A DNA stretch of 64,000 nucleotides from Vibrio astriarenae (GTDB lineage: Bacteria; Pseudomonadota; Gammaproteobacteria; Enterobacterales; Vibrionaceae). Shown piece by piece: positions 20,102 to 29,078 of this stretch. The stretch covers positions 992,001-1,056,000 of the forward strand of contig NZ_CP047475.1 of assembly GCF_010587385.1 (NCBI RefSeq), read 5' to 3'. How positions within the stretch are numbered: the stretch's first letter is position 1; every line of letters begins with the position of its first letter. The position numbers and the translations under genes were made by a program. The notes below the pieces were generated by a model. That model saw only the letters and a list, made by a program, of their open reading frames with translations. It was not told the DNA's origin and ran no database searches.

Positions 20102-21088
20102 ATGCGCTCTGCAAAACTTTATCTTTATCAAATCCCTATGGATAGTGGCGTAATTTTGCGCGATGAGAAGCTCAAGGAGAGAGTGGGGTATGTTGTACAA
20201 CTTTCTGACGATGGCAGACAGGGCTATGGGGAAATTGCACCACTGCCCGGCTTTAGTCACGAGTCTTTAGATGAGCTTTATCAGTTAGTGATTGAGCGCT
20301 GTCAACAGTGGATTGAAACGGGCAATTTGGAGTATTCCAGCCTGCCACCAAGCGCTGCGTTCGGTTTGTCGATGGCGCAAATGGAACTGACAGGTGAGCT
20401 GCCGCAAGAGGGCAATTATAACGCTGCTCCTCTGTGTAGCGGTGACCCTGATGAGTTGCTGCCGGTGCTCGAGAAGATGTCGGGAGATAAAGTTGCGAAG
20501 ATAAAAGTCGGGCTTTATGAGCCGATTCGCGATGGCATGATCGTGAATTTATTTTTAGAGTCTATCCCCGAGCTTAAGCTGCGCCTTGATGCAAACCGCG
20601 CTTGGACATTAGACAAAGCCCGGAAGTTTGCCGAATATATCGCCCCATCCTTACGTCGCCGAATTTCTTTTATTGAAGAGCCTTGCCAACAGCCGAGTGA
20701 CAGTTTCACTTTCGCTATTGAAACAGGGATAGCCATTGCGTGGGATGAGACACTACAAGACGCAGTGAAGCAACCTGATTTTCGTTTGGCAGACCTGACT
20801 GGCGCTAAAAGTATCGTGATCAAGCCGACGTTGATTGGTTCAGTGCCAAGCTGTGTTTCGCTGATTGAACAAGCCAATGCATTAGGTATTCGTGCTGTTC
20901 TTAGCTCTAGCTTAGAGTCGAGTTTAGGTTTAACTCAAATTGCTCGCCTTGCGCATTGGAAGACGCCGCTGGTGACACCAGGGCTAGATACGCTTGGACT
21001 GTTCCAACGTCAGCTTGAGATAGCGTGGCCGGGCAGCGATTTACTAGTAGATACTCTTGATGCGCACAGTCTTATTTGGCAAGGCTAA
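20102..21088 (+). CDS. menC: o-Succinylbenzoate synthase
   Basis: Enolase-superfamily dehydratase acting on SHCHC. The catalytic lysines are in KIKVGL and VIKPTL; the metal ligands lie in LDANRAW, FIEEPCQ and AWDETLQD. 328 aa is typical. An ACAGGAG ribosome-binding site stands just before the ATG. The stop is followed at once by menE (2-bp gap). Confidence 0.95.
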   Translation: MRSAKLYLYQIPMDSGVILRDEKLKERVGYVVQLSDDGRQGYGEIAPLPGFSHESLDELYQLVIERCQQWIETGNLEYSSLPPSAAFGLSMAQMELTGELPQEGNYNAAPLCSGDPDELLPVLEKMSGDKVAKIKVGLYEPIRDGMIVNLFLESIPELKLRLDANRAWTLDKARKFAEYIAPSLRRRISFIEEPCQQPSDSFTFAIETGIAIAWDETLQDAVKQPDFRLADLTGAKSIVIKPTLIGSVPSCVSLIEQANALGIRAVLSSSLESSLGLTQIARLAHWKTPLVTPGLDTLGLFQRQLEIAWPGSDLLVDTLDAHSLIWQG

Positions 21089-21090
21089 GC

Positions 21091-22548
21091 ATGCAAGCTC
21101 CTTGGAACCAATACGCAATACGTCACCCAGAGCAGGTTGCTCTGAAAACGTCAGATACTCAATGGAATTGGCGAGATTTACAGACTCAAATTGATGGGGT
21201 CGCCTCTCAAATCGCAGCAAAAGGGATTGAGCCTGGGGATGTTGTTACCGTCATCGGCAAGAACAGCTTAGAGGCTCTGCTGGTGTATCTCGCCAACTTA
21301 AAACTGGGTGTGATCACGGCATGGTTGATGTCTGAGCCTCTGGCAAGCCTCAAAGTTAAGCTAGACCAACTGTACCCCACAAACGACACGATTTTGAAAG
21401 GACAGTCCAGCTTAAAGGGACAGTCCACACATTACTTTTTCGTTTTGGACAGTGATTGGTCTTTATTAGGCGTAGAAGCCAATAATTATCTTTGTGAACA
21501 AATGCATCGACTGTGTATAGACTTCCAGTCGGACACGGTTTCAGCTGATATTAAACAGAAGTGCTTTGATAGTGAGGCGATTTGCAGCATTATTTTTACT
21601 TCTGGTTCTATGGGCAACCCAAAAGCGGTGGCCCATCGCTACCGCCAACACCAAGCCTCTGCTTTGGGGTTATTAGATGCATTTGAATATCAAGCAGGGG
21701 ATACTTGGTTGCTGAGCCTACCCCTTTATCACGTTTCAGGGCTGGCCATTGTTCATCGCTGGTTGGCGGCGGCAGCTTGCCTTAAAGTCGGAATGGCGAA
21801 TTTGGATGAAGATGTCACAGGCGCAACTCACGCCTCCCTAGTTCCAACGCAACTTAAGCGGCTTCTAAAAACAGCTTCGTCGCTGCATTTAAAACGTGTC
21901 CTGTTGGGGGGAGCGCACATCCCTCATCAACTCGCACTTAAAGCACAACAGCAAGGTATCGATACTTGGCTAGGTTATGGTATGACCGAAATGGCGTCCA
22001 CCGTCACGGCAAAGCGAGTTGATTCGCAGCCAGGGGTAGGGCAGGTATTGGCAAATCGTAAATTAAGACTGAAAGATGGCCGCATACAAGTTTGCGGACA
22101 AACACTGGCTGAGGGGTATTATGAGCAGGGCAATATTAAACCATTAGCGATTGATGGCTGGTTTGATACCAAAGATCTTGCCCACTACCACGATAAGCAG
22201 CTTATCATAGATGGCCGCGCGGATAATTGTTTCATATCGGGGGGCGAGAATGTTCACTGCGAAGAGATTGAGTGGGTCGCGAACCTATATCCAGAAGTGA
22301 TCCAATCGATAGTCATACCGATTAAAGACGAAGAGTATGGCGCACGTCCACTGCTGTTCATTCAAACCACAGCATCCTATGACCAGTCCACATTTCGTCA
22401 ATACCTGAAAGACAGTCTCATCGGTTTTAAGCGCCCTGATGATATCGAGTTGCTACCCAATCACCTACTAGAGGGGGGAATTAAACTGTCTCGTTACCAA
22501 GTGAAATGTTGGGTTCAACAACACCTTCCTGAACGGATTGTTATGTAA
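21091..22548 (+). CDS. menE: o-Succinylbenzoate-CoA ligase with an in-frame repeat insertion
   Basis: ANL-superfamily ligase making o-succinylbenzoyl-CoA. The AMP-binding loop is FTSGSMGNPKAVAH, followed by GYGMTEMAS, DLAHYHDKQ and the C-terminal GGENVHCEEIEWV. Start ATG 21091 follows AAGG at 21081-21084. Bases 21400-21426 hold two GGACAGTCC palindromes 18 bases apart, which encode KGQSSLKGQST (about residues 103-113) in frame. Sequence on either side (LYPTNDTI and HYFFVLDSDWSLL) aligns with neighbouring residues of E. coli MenE, so the segment looks inserted. The ligase motifs are intact, so the enzyme is probably active. Confidence 0.94.
   Translation: MQAPWNQYAIRHPEQVALKTSDTQWNWRDLQTQIDGVASQIAAKGIEPGDVVTVIGKNSLEALLVYLANLKLGVITAWLMSEPLASLKVKLDQLYPTNDTILKGQSSLKGQSTHYFFVLDSDWSLLGVEANNYLCEQMHRLCIDFQSDTVSADIKQKCFDSEAICSIIFTSGSMGNPKAVAHRYRQHQASALGLLDAFEYQAGDTWLLSLPLYHVSGLAIVHRWLAAAACLKVGMANLDEDVTGATHASLVPTQLKRLLKTASSLHLKRVLLGGAHIPHQLALKAQQQGIDTWLGYGMTEMASTVTAKRVDSQPGVGQVLANRKLRLKDGRIQVCGQTLAEGYYEQGNIKPLAIDGWFDTKDLAHYHDKQLIIDGRADNCFISGGENVHCEEIEWVANLYPEVIQSIVIPIKDEEYGARPLLFIQTTASYDQSTFRQYLKDSLIGFKRPDDIELLPNHLLEGGIKLSRYQVKCWVQQHLPERIVM
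21397..21430 (-). repeat. RAYT-type repeat inserted in frame in menE
   Basis: Read on the minus strand the segment is GGACTGTCCCTTTAAG, two bases, then GGACTGTCCTTTCAAA. Its first unit is identical to the copy at 10392-10407 and one base from the copy at 10278-10293. The 18-base period keeps the reading frame. Confidence 0.8.
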
Positions 22549-22623
22549 TAGCACGAAATCGTATTTCATTTCATTGAGGGAGCAAGATAACCTGCCTTCA
22601 TTCTATTGATTGAGGTGCTGGGT

Positions 22624-22797
22624 GTGAAAGGGATATTTCTGCTGTTACTGATAGGCGCAGTGTCTGTTGCATTGATGACTGACGATTTGATCAAAGCCCT
22701 AGCTGAATTGGTTGGATTTGTGTGTTTAGTCGCTCTTCTCTTTCTGACTAAAAAAAAGAAAAGAGCGAACATCAAACTTGAAGCAGAAGAACTCTAG
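22624..22797 (+). CDS. Small hypothetical membrane protein
   Basis: About 57 aa from a GTG at 22624, preceded by TGAGGTG at a good distance. Two hydrophobic segments (GIFLLLLIGAVSVALM and LVGFVCLVALLFL) are followed by a lysine-rich KKKKR stretch and a short acidic tail, predicting a small inner-membrane protein with a cytoplasmic C-terminus. I do not recognise a family. It follows menE by 75 bp and its stop overlaps, tail to tail, the end of the acyltransferase fusion gene. Confidence 0.6.
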   Translation: MKGIFLLLLIGAVSVALMTDDLIKALAELVGFVCLVALLFLTKKKKRANIKLEAEEL

Positions 22798-24665
22798 CGG
22801 TAATCGCCGCGAAGCTTGGACACCTTGTCACGTAATAGCACCGTTGTCGCATCGGAAGGCAACACTGGTTCACCCGCTTCCACCTCTAACTTTGACCAAA
22901 AGCGACTTGGCAAGCCCTTACAAGCACTGCCCTTATATCGACTAAAGTAGCTACCCCACAACCCTTTTACTGCCATAGGGATGACCGGGACAGGGCTGCG
23001 ACGCAATATAATATCCATGCCACGCATAAATTCTTGTACTTCACCATCGGGGGTGAGTCGGCCCTCAGGGAAAATACACACGATATGACCTTGCTGAAGA
23101 GCCTCTTCTACCTCAGTAAATGCTCGGCGAATAGACCCTTTGCGGTTTGCTGAAATTGGGATGACCCCAGCTCGTTGTAGGAACCTTCTGATCGGTCGGT
23201 AATTGGCGTAGTCCTCTTCCATAACAAAACGGATTAACCTAGGGCAGACAGCGCTAAGCAGCAACGCGTCCATATAGCTGACGTGGTTACACACAATCAG
23301 CGCCCCGCCGTGTTCAGGGATATGGTGAAGGTTCTTGTGTTTGACACGATACATTGTATGAGTGAGCACCCACACAAGGAAACGAACCGCAAATATTGGG
23401 ACTTTCAAGAAAATTCGAATAGCAACAATGGCATTAAGTAGCGCAAGGAGCTTGAATAGCTGAGTAATATTTAGCTCGAGTACGCTCAAGACCACAATCC
23501 CCATAACGGCACTGCCGACCATAAACAGAGAGTTGTAAATATTAAGTCCAGCGATCACTTGTGCACGTTGTTTTTCATCGGCTCTTTGTTGCAGTAGCGC
23601 GTATAGAGGAACAATGAAAATACCGCCAGAAGCGCCAAGCAGCAGTAAGTAAGCAAACAGAGGCCATAATGCATCGTAGCTTACAAAATCCGTTAAGTTA
23701 TGGAAGCGAGGCAGTGTCTCTGGAACAGCTTGTGCCATCAGCCAGCCAAACACGGTAATGCCAATACTGCCGATGGGTACGATACCAATATCAATTCTGT
23801 TTTTTGATAGCTTGTCACAAGCCAATGAACCCAAGGCTATACCAATTGAAAACAGCGCGAGCAAGAAAGAGACCCCTGCCTCTGTGCCGTTGAGATGGAC
23901 TTTCGTGAAGCTGGGAAACTGCGTGAGGTAAACGGCCCCCAAAAACCAAAACCAACTGATAGCGATGACCGACCAGAAAATAGTACGATCTTTACCAACA
24001 ATACCCAGCGTTATTTTGGTTTGTGTGTAAGGCTGCCACTTAAACTTGATATTAGGGTCGCTGGCAGGAGAGAGCGGAATCGAGCGACTAGACAGGTAGC
24101 CCGCGATGGCGAATACAACCACAGCAACTGCCGCTACGTAGTGTGCGTTTTCTGCTGAAGCGATCATGCCCGCCCCAATGGTACCAAGAAGTATGGCGAG
24201 AAAGGTCCCCGTTTCAACCAATGCATTTCCCGATAATAACTCTTCAGACTTTAATTGCTGAGGCAGTAGGGCATATTTAACAGGCCCGAAGAAGGCGGAT
24301 TGTGTCCCCATCAGAAAAAGCAAAAGAAGCAGTACCGCATAGCTCTGAGTAATAAAGCCAACCGCCCCTAGGAGCATGATACTGATTTCAAACAGTTTGA
24401 CCTTGCGGATAAACCACGATTTCTCATATTTGTCAGCTAATACCCCTGCCGTTGCCGAGAATAGGAAAAATGGCAGAATAAATAGACCGGCAGCGAGATT
24501 GATAAACAGGTTACTGGACATAGGTAGTGCACTTGAACCTGCGAAAGCAACAAAGATCAGCAGTACGTTTTTAAAAATGTTGTCATTAAAAGCGCCAAAA
24601 AATTGGGTGATAAAATAAGGTAGAAAACGCTTAGACTTTAGAAGTTGAGCTTGTTGAGTAGCCAT
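22794..24665 (-). CDS. Fused MFS lysophospholipid-transporter-like / acyltransferase protein
   Basis: About 623 aa. Residues 1-400 form a 12-segment MFS domain resembling LplT (FFGAFNDNIFKNVLLIFV at the N-terminus). Residues 430-620 form a PlsC-type acyltransferase with the catalytic NHVSYMDALLL (H-x4-D) and FPEGRLTPDGEVQEF motifs. In Aas-type systems LplT flips lysophospholipid inward and the acyltransferase re-acylates it; here the acyl-ACP synthetase domain of Aas is missing. The start at 24665 has AGGAG upstream. It lies directly downstream of a TetR gene on the same strand. Confidence 0.85.
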   Translation of the reverse strand: MATQQAQLLKSKRFLPYFITQFFGAFNDNIFKNVLLIFVAFAGSSALPMSSNLFINLAAGLFILPFFLFSATAGVLADKYEKSWFIRKVKLFEISIMLLGAVGFITQSYAVLLLLLFLMGTQSAFFGPVKYALLPQQLKSEELLSGNALVETGTFLAILLGTIGAGMIASAENAHYVAAVAVVVFAIAGYLSSRSIPLSPASDPNIKFKWQPYTQTKITLGIVGKDRTIFWSVIAISWFWFLGAVYLTQFPSFTKVHLNGTEAGVSFLLALFSIGIALGSLACDKLSKNRIDIGIVPIGSIGITVFGWLMAQAVPETLPRFHNLTDFVSYDALWPLFAYLLLLGASGGIFIVPLYALLQQRADEKQRAQVIAGLNIYNSLFMVGSAVMGIVVLSVLELNITQLFKLLALLNAIVAIRIFLKVPIFAVRFLVWVLTHTMYRVKHKNLHHIPEHGGALIVCNHVSYMDALLLSAVCPRLIRFVMEEDYANYRPIRRFLQRAGVIPISANRKGSIRRAFTEVEEALQQGHIVCIFPEGRLTPDGEVQEFMRGMDIILRRSPVPVIPMAVKGLWGSYFSRYKGSACKGLPSRFWSKLEVEAGEPVLPSDATTVLLRDKVSKLRGDYR

Positions 24666-24673
24666 TTTTGTTC

Positions 24674-25270
24674 TTACTCCTGCCAAGACGCAAGGTAGTT
24701 GGTTAGCAAGTCGGCAATAAGTTGTTTGCCATCGATAGGCTCAGCCGCAAAAAATTTGTCGTCAACGGCGAGCAACGTAATACCGTGAACACCAGCCCAA
24801 AGTACTCGGCTTGATTGCAGAACTTCGGCCTCACTTCGATTGGGACAAATCGACTTTAACAGTCCCTCGAGCATAGTTGTCATGCTATCAATGCGTTTCG
24901 CTTGCCACTCAGGAAGCGCTTCTCCATTCATATTATGTTGGAAAATTAACTGCCAGCGGTGTGGATTATTAAACGCGAAATCATGGTAGCAATAGGCTAG
25001 TTGATAAAGAGCTTGGCGATGATCACCCTGTTCGTTAACAATTTTAGCGCTCTGTTGTGAAAGTTCATCGAGTGTTTCAGCGACTACGCGAAGTAACAGT
25101 AGATTATAGTTACCGAATACATTAACCAGCGTGCTGGGTACATAGCCGATCATTGTGGCAATTTTTCTTAAACTCAGCTCATGATGAGAGTGCTCTTGAA
25201 GAAAGTCTTTAACGCTCGCGAGTGTTAAAGCGGTTAACTCCTCTCTCGTATGGTCGTTTCTGCGCGCCAT
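24674..25270 (-). CDS. TetR-family transcriptional regulator
   Basis: 198 aa with an N-terminal helix-turn-helix (about residues 30-55: HELSLRKIATMIGYVPSTLVNVFGN is the recognition part, quoted here only by position and key residues S-L-R-K-I-A and T-L-V-N-V-F) and an all-alpha C-terminal ligand domain of the WHG type. It ends 8 bp before the MFS-acyltransferase start, so they are likely one operon and it may control it. A TGAAC-N3-GTTCA palindrome just upstream is a candidate self-operator. Confidence 0.85.
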   Translation of the reverse strand: MARRNDHTREELTALTLASVKDFLQEHSHHELSLRKIATMIGYVPSTLVNVFGNYNLLLLRVVAETLDELSQQSAKIVNEQGDHRQALYQLAYCYHDFAFNNPHRWQLIFQHNMNGEALPEWQAKRIDSMTTMLEGLLKSICPNRSEAEVLQSSRVLWAGVHGITLLAVDDKFFAAEPIDGKQLIADLLTNYLASWQE

Positions 25271-25285
25271 TTTCTGGTCTCTTTG

Positions 25286-25298
25286 TGAACAATGTTCA
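25286..25298. promoter_or_regulatory. Candidate TetR operator
   Basis: TGAACAATGTTCA is a 13-bp near-perfect palindrome 16 bp upstream of the tetR start codon, where a self-repressing TetR protein would bind. Inferred from symmetry and position only. Confidence 0.45.
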
Positions 25299-25484
25299 AT
25301 ATTTTATGAACCTAGGATCACTACGTCAATCTTGTCATACATTTAACGCGATAGTTCTCACTCACTAGACGCAAACGTTTTTGCAATATCCTGATACATC
25401 AATTCGATCTTACCGAGTTCCCAAACCGTATTTATAGAGCTAAGATAACTGCGATTTTGCAACAATTCATTATCAAGGAACTGC

Positions 25485-26387
25485 ATGAAACGTTTATTAT
25501 CACTCATCGCGCTGATTATTGTGTCTGTATCAGTCGCTCCGTACGCTGAAGCCAAGCGCTTTGGTGGCGGTAAGTCTTTTGGTAAGAGCTTTAAGACGGC
25601 TCCCGCACCAAAACAGCAACAGCAGAACACAAACACGCTGCGTCGCGACCAAAACCAGACACAAAACGCGGCTGCGAACTCCGGTCGTAAAGGTCTGATG
25701 GGTGGCCTAATGGGCGGCCTACTCGCGGGAGGACTGTTAGCAGCGTTCTTTGGTGGAGCATTCGAAGGTATTCAGTTTATGGATATCTTAATCTTGGGTC
25801 TAATTGCCTTCTTCGTGTTTAAGCTAATGCGAGGGTTACTTGGTAATCGCCAAGGTAGTATGAATCAACATCGCTCTCAGCCTGCATTTGGTGGACACAC
25901 ACCGAATGACCACCAGTCTAACCGACAAAGTTTTGAGCAACAGCCTGCGTTTGATACTCAGCAACCACAGGGAGCACAAGGTTTTGGTTTCGGTGCACAA
26001 ACCGACGTGCCGCATAACTACCCACCAGGTTTTGATCAAGCTGCGTTCTTAAATGGCTCGCGAGAGCACTATCGTATTTTGCAAGGGGCATGGAATCACA
26101 ACGAATTGGAGACAATTCGTGAGTACGTATCCCCAAGCTTGTTCGATGATCTCATGTCAGAACGTGCCAAGTTGGAAGGCGAGCAGCATACAGATGTCAT
26201 GTACATTGACGCAGAGATTGTACGTGCAGATTATGATGCAAGCACAGCACAGTTGAGCCTTCAATTTACCGGTCGCTACCGAGACGCAGTAGAAGGTGTT
26301 GAGGAAGATATCAGTGACGTTTGGCACCTTGAGCGTGACTTGACTGTACCAAATGCACCTTGGTTGATTGTTGGTATTCAAAGCTAA
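25485..26387 (+). CDS. Tim44-like domain protein, exported or membrane-anchored
   Basis: 300 aa. A signal peptide (residues 1-23, ending AEA) is followed by a glycine/lysine patch (RFGGGKSFGKSFKT), a Q/N-rich linker, a glycine-rich membrane segment (GLMGGLMGGLLAGGLLAAFF) plus a second hydrophobic stretch (residues about 90-115), a Q-rich region, and a C-terminal Tim44/MBA1-like domain with HYRILQGAWNHNELETIREY. Function in bacteria is not settled. It is followed by a clear terminator and appears monocistronic. Confidence 0.8.
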   Translation: MKRLLSLIALIIVSVSVAPYAEAKRFGGGKSFGKSFKTAPAPKQQQQNTNTLRRDQNQTQNAAANSGRKGLMGGLMGGLLAGGLLAAFFGGAFEGIQFMDILILGLIAFFVFKLMRGLLGNRQGSMNQHRSQPAFGGHTPNDHQSNRQSFEQQPAFDTQQPQGAQGFGFGAQTDVPHNYPPGFDQAAFLNGSREHYRILQGAWNHNELETIREYVSPSLFDDLMSERAKLEGEQHTDVMYIDAEIVRADYDASTAQLSLQFTGRYRDAVEGVEEDISDVWHLERDLTVPNAPWLIVGIQS

Positions 26388-26406
26388 CAAAAACGGCTTT
26401 TCCATA

Positions 26407-26440
26407 AAATGCCCAAGCATATTGCTTGGGCATTTTTTTA
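26407..26440 (+). terminator. Terminator after the Tim44-like gene
   Basis: Perfect 13-bp stem AAATGCCCAAGCA / TGCTTGGGCATTT with a 3-base loop and a T-run. Confidence 0.93.
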
Positions 26441-26509
26441 TTCGTGACTTGGGTATATAGTGAATCATCCAAGAATTAGAACAAAGAGTCAGTAAAGGAA
26501 CCTTTAATA

Positions 26510-26830
26510 ATGACAGATTTCAAATACAAACAACTCTCTCAACAGGAACAAGATCAACTTGATGCGGCTGTATTTCGTAAGTTGTTGGCTCATTTAGACG
26601 CTAACAAAGACGTACAGAATATCGACTTGATGATTTTGGCGGGCTTCTGTCGCAACTGCTTCAGTAAATGGTATAAAGCGGAAGCTGAGCAAAAGGGGCT
26701 GGATATCGATATTGATGACGCCCGAGAACGTGTCTATGGCATGACTTATGATGAATGGAAGCGTGATCATCAACTGCCAGCAACACCGGAGCAACTTGCC
26801 GCGTTTGAAGCTCGAAACGCTAAAAAATAG
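26510..26830 (+). CDS. DUF1244 family protein
   Basis: 106-aa soluble protein. The conserved DUF1244 core is visible: LMILAGFCRNCFSKWY with two cysteines, then GMTYDEWKRDHQ. Small helical proteins of this family are widespread in proteobacteria; the role is unknown. A TAAAGGAA ribosome-binding site precedes the ATG, and a hairpin terminator follows. Confidence 0.85.
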   Translation: MTDFKYKQLSQQEQDQLDAAVFRKLLAHLDANKDVQNIDLMILAGFCRNCFSKWYKAEAEQKGLDIDIDDARERVYGMTYDEWKRDHQLPATPEQLAAFEARNAKK

Positions 26831-26832
26831 GG

Positions 26833-26861
26833 AAAAATGCAGCTAAATGGCTGCATTTTTT
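26833..26861. terminator. Bidirectional terminator between DUF1244 gene and yciK
   Basis: Stem AAAAATGCAGC / GCTGCATTTTT flanked by A's and T's on both sides; serves convergent genes. Confidence 0.88.
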
Positions 26862-26876
26862 ACTAAAGTTCTTTCA

Positions 26877-27617
26877 TTACTTAGGCTGTGCATCTATGCA
26901 CTGACCGTGCACTGCTTGTCCCTCAGGAGCCATCAGATAGAGGTAGAGCGGCATAATATCGAGTGGTGTTTTCAGTAAATCGGCGTCTTCTGCGGGGAAA
27001 GCCGCGGCACGCATTGAGGTGCGGGTACCGCCAGGGTTGATGGCATTGACACGGATTGGAGAATCACTGCATTCATCGGCTAACACCTGCATCATACCCT
27101 CGGTGGCGAACTTTGAAATGGAGTAAGTGCCCCAAAACGCGCGACCTTGGTGACCAACGGTCGAAGAGGTGAATACAATGCGTGCATCGTCACTTTTCTT
27201 CAGTAAGGGCAGTAGTGCTTGTGTCATCAAAAACGTTGCCTTTACGTTGACTTGCATCACTTCATCAAACATCTTTTCTTCAATTTGGTCAAACGGACTA
27301 ATCACGCCAAGCGCACCCGCATTGTGGAGCACACCATCGAGTTTGCCAAACTGACCTTCGATGGTCTCGACCATATCCGTATAGTGCTGTTTTGTTGCTC
27401 CCATCATATCTAATGGAATGATGGCAGGTTGCGGGTATCCGGCACTTTCAATTTCATCGTAAGTCTGCTCAAGTTTTTTAACCGTACGACCCAGCAGTAT
27501 CACTGTCGCGCCATGTTGAGCATAACTGATGGCCGCTTGTTTACCGATTCCAGCTCCGGCGCCGGTGACTAAAATGATTTTGCCTTCAAGGGCATGAGAT
27601 GAAACAGAATATTCCAC
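26877..27617 (-). CDS. yciK: YciK-type short-chain dehydrogenase
   Basis: 246-aa SDR with the nucleotide motif VTGAGAGIGKQAAI, the HNAGALG motif and the catalytic serine and tyrosine regions (VFTSSTVGHQG, YSISKFATEG). The order and C-terminus (GQCIDAQPK) resemble E. coli YciK, which in E. coli neighbours sohB; here sohB is divergent and next to it, which supports the name. The substrate is unknown. Confidence 0.85.
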   Translation of the reverse strand: MEYSVSSHALEGKIILVTGAGAGIGKQAAISYAQHGATVILLGRTVKKLEQTYDEIESAGYPQPAIIPLDMMGATKQHYTDMVETIEGQFGKLDGVLHNAGALGVISPFDQIEEKMFDEVMQVNVKATFLMTQALLPLLKKSDDARIVFTSSTVGHQGRAFWGTYSISKFATEGMMQVLADECSDSPIRVNAINPGGTRTSMRAAAFPAEDADLLKTPLDIMPLYLYLMAPEGQAVHGQCIDAQPK

Positions 27618-27871
27618 GATGACATTCCTTTTTAATCTAGAATCGAGAGGGGACTATTGGTACTTTTGTCAACTACCCTCGGATTGCCAGTTGTCTTTGT
27701 TTTGATGTGAACAGTACAATAGCCTGTCTATAAACAAGAAAACAATATCAGTTCTCAGATAAATTGAACGAGATAGCGTTATTTATTATCAAAGTAAGTG
27801 GGCTGCTGGTTTTGCGTACAATGCGCCGTATCTCGTGACACTGAGTAAATTGGAAACAAGAGGGAATAACA

Positions 27872-28933
27872 TTGGAATTTTTGTTGGATTACGGGCTGTT
27901 TCTCGCAAAGATAGCGACAGTCGTCGTGGCAATCGTTGCGATTTTGGTGATAGCGAAGGCTGTTGGCAGTAAGCAAGGTGGAGCCAAAGGAGAGTTGGAA
28001 GTGACTGATCTCAGCCAGGCTTACAAGCAAAATATTGAGCAACTAGAGCATCACTTGCATGATGAGGCGTTTATTAAGGCACGTGATAAAGCAGAAAAAA
28101 AAGCTGAAAAAGAGAAAACAAAGGCGCGCGAAAAAGAGATCAAGCAAGCTGATAAAGCCAATGAGCTAGATAGTAAGCGAGAGCCCCATCTGTTTGTGTT
28201 GGATTTTAACGGCAGTATTGACGCTAAAGAGGTGGCTTCATTAAGAGAAGAGATCACTTCTGTCTTGTCAGTTGCTCGAGAAGGGGATGAGGTATTAGTT
28301 CGTTTAGAATCGGGCGGTGGCATGGTACACGCGTATGGTCTAGCTTCTTCACAATTAGATAGAATTAAAGCGGCTGGGCTGCCTCTTACTATTGCCGTTG
28401 ATAAAGTTGCCGCGAGCGGTGGTTATATGATGGCATGTATTGCTGATAAGATCGTCTCTGCGCCTTTTGCCATTGTTGGGTCGATTGGTGTTATCGCACA
28501 GCTACCAAACTTTAATAAGGTGCTAAAGAAGTACGATATAGAGTATGAGCAATTAACGGCAGGTGAATATAAGCGAACGTTAACTATGTTTGGTGAAAAC
28601 ACAGATAAAGCTCGTGATAAGTTTAAACAAGAGTTGGAAGAAACACACGGTCTGTTTAAAGACTTTATTCGCGCTCGCAGGCCTGAATTAGACTTGGACT
28701 CGGTAGCGACGGGTGAACATTGGTTCGGTACGACCGCACATGAGAAAGGTTTAGTTGATGAGATTAATACCTCTGATGACCTTATTGTTGCCGCTTGCAA
28801 AGAAAAAACGGTATTGAATGTTCGCTATGTTCAGAAAAAGAAAATTACTGATAAATTAGCAGGGGTTGCAGGTGATGCGGCTGAAAACGTTTTCCTTCGG
28901 CTAATTCAACGCGGTCAAAAGCCAATTGTCTAG
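27872..28933 (+). CDS. sohB: Probable inner-membrane protease SohB
   Basis: 353-aa member of peptidase family S49 (signal-peptide-peptidase-like). One N-terminal membrane segment (residues 8-30) is followed by a lysine/glutamate-rich coiled linker and the protease domain, with the nucleophile serine in KVAASGGYMMAC and the general-base lysine in AGEYKRTL. The start is a TTG: translation from 27872 gives MEFLLDYGLFLAK, matching the E. coli start, and AGAGGGAA precedes it. The gene ends in a terminator shared with hns. Confidence 0.93.
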   Translation: MEFLLDYGLFLAKIATVVVAIVAILVIAKAVGSKQGGAKGELEVTDLSQAYKQNIEQLEHHLHDEAFIKARDKAEKKAEKEKTKAREKEIKQADKANELDSKREPHLFVLDFNGSIDAKEVASLREEITSVLSVAREGDEVLVRLESGGGMVHAYGLASSQLDRIKAAGLPLTIAVDKVAASGGYMMACIADKIVSAPFAIVGSIGVIAQLPNFNKVLKKYDIEYEQLTAGEYKRTLTMFGENTDKARDKFKQELEETHGLFKDFIRARRPELDLDSVATGEHWFGTTAHEKGLVDEINTSDDLIVAACKEKTVLNVRYVQKKKITDKLAGVAGDAAENVFLRLIQRGQKPIV

Positions 28934-29034
28934 ATGACCTTTGTCATTTAATTGTAAGAAGTGATATGGTCAATATATTGGCAGTGTCATTGGACTAAGT
29001 GTGATAATGAAGGTATTTGCTTATCACTGATATT

Positions 29035-29063
29035 AAAAAAGGGCTCCGCGTGGAGCCCTTTTT
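29035..29063. terminator. Bidirectional terminator between sohB and hns
   Basis: Stem GGGCTCC / GGAGCCC with GCGT loop, flanked by A6 and T5, so it works in both directions. Confidence 0.93.
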
Positions 29064-29078
29064 CGAAATTGCACAACA

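Noticed and set aside
21442..21450. GGACAGTGA just after the menE insertion
   Set aside because: Breaks the palindrome and encodes DSDW, which fits the native MenE sequence.
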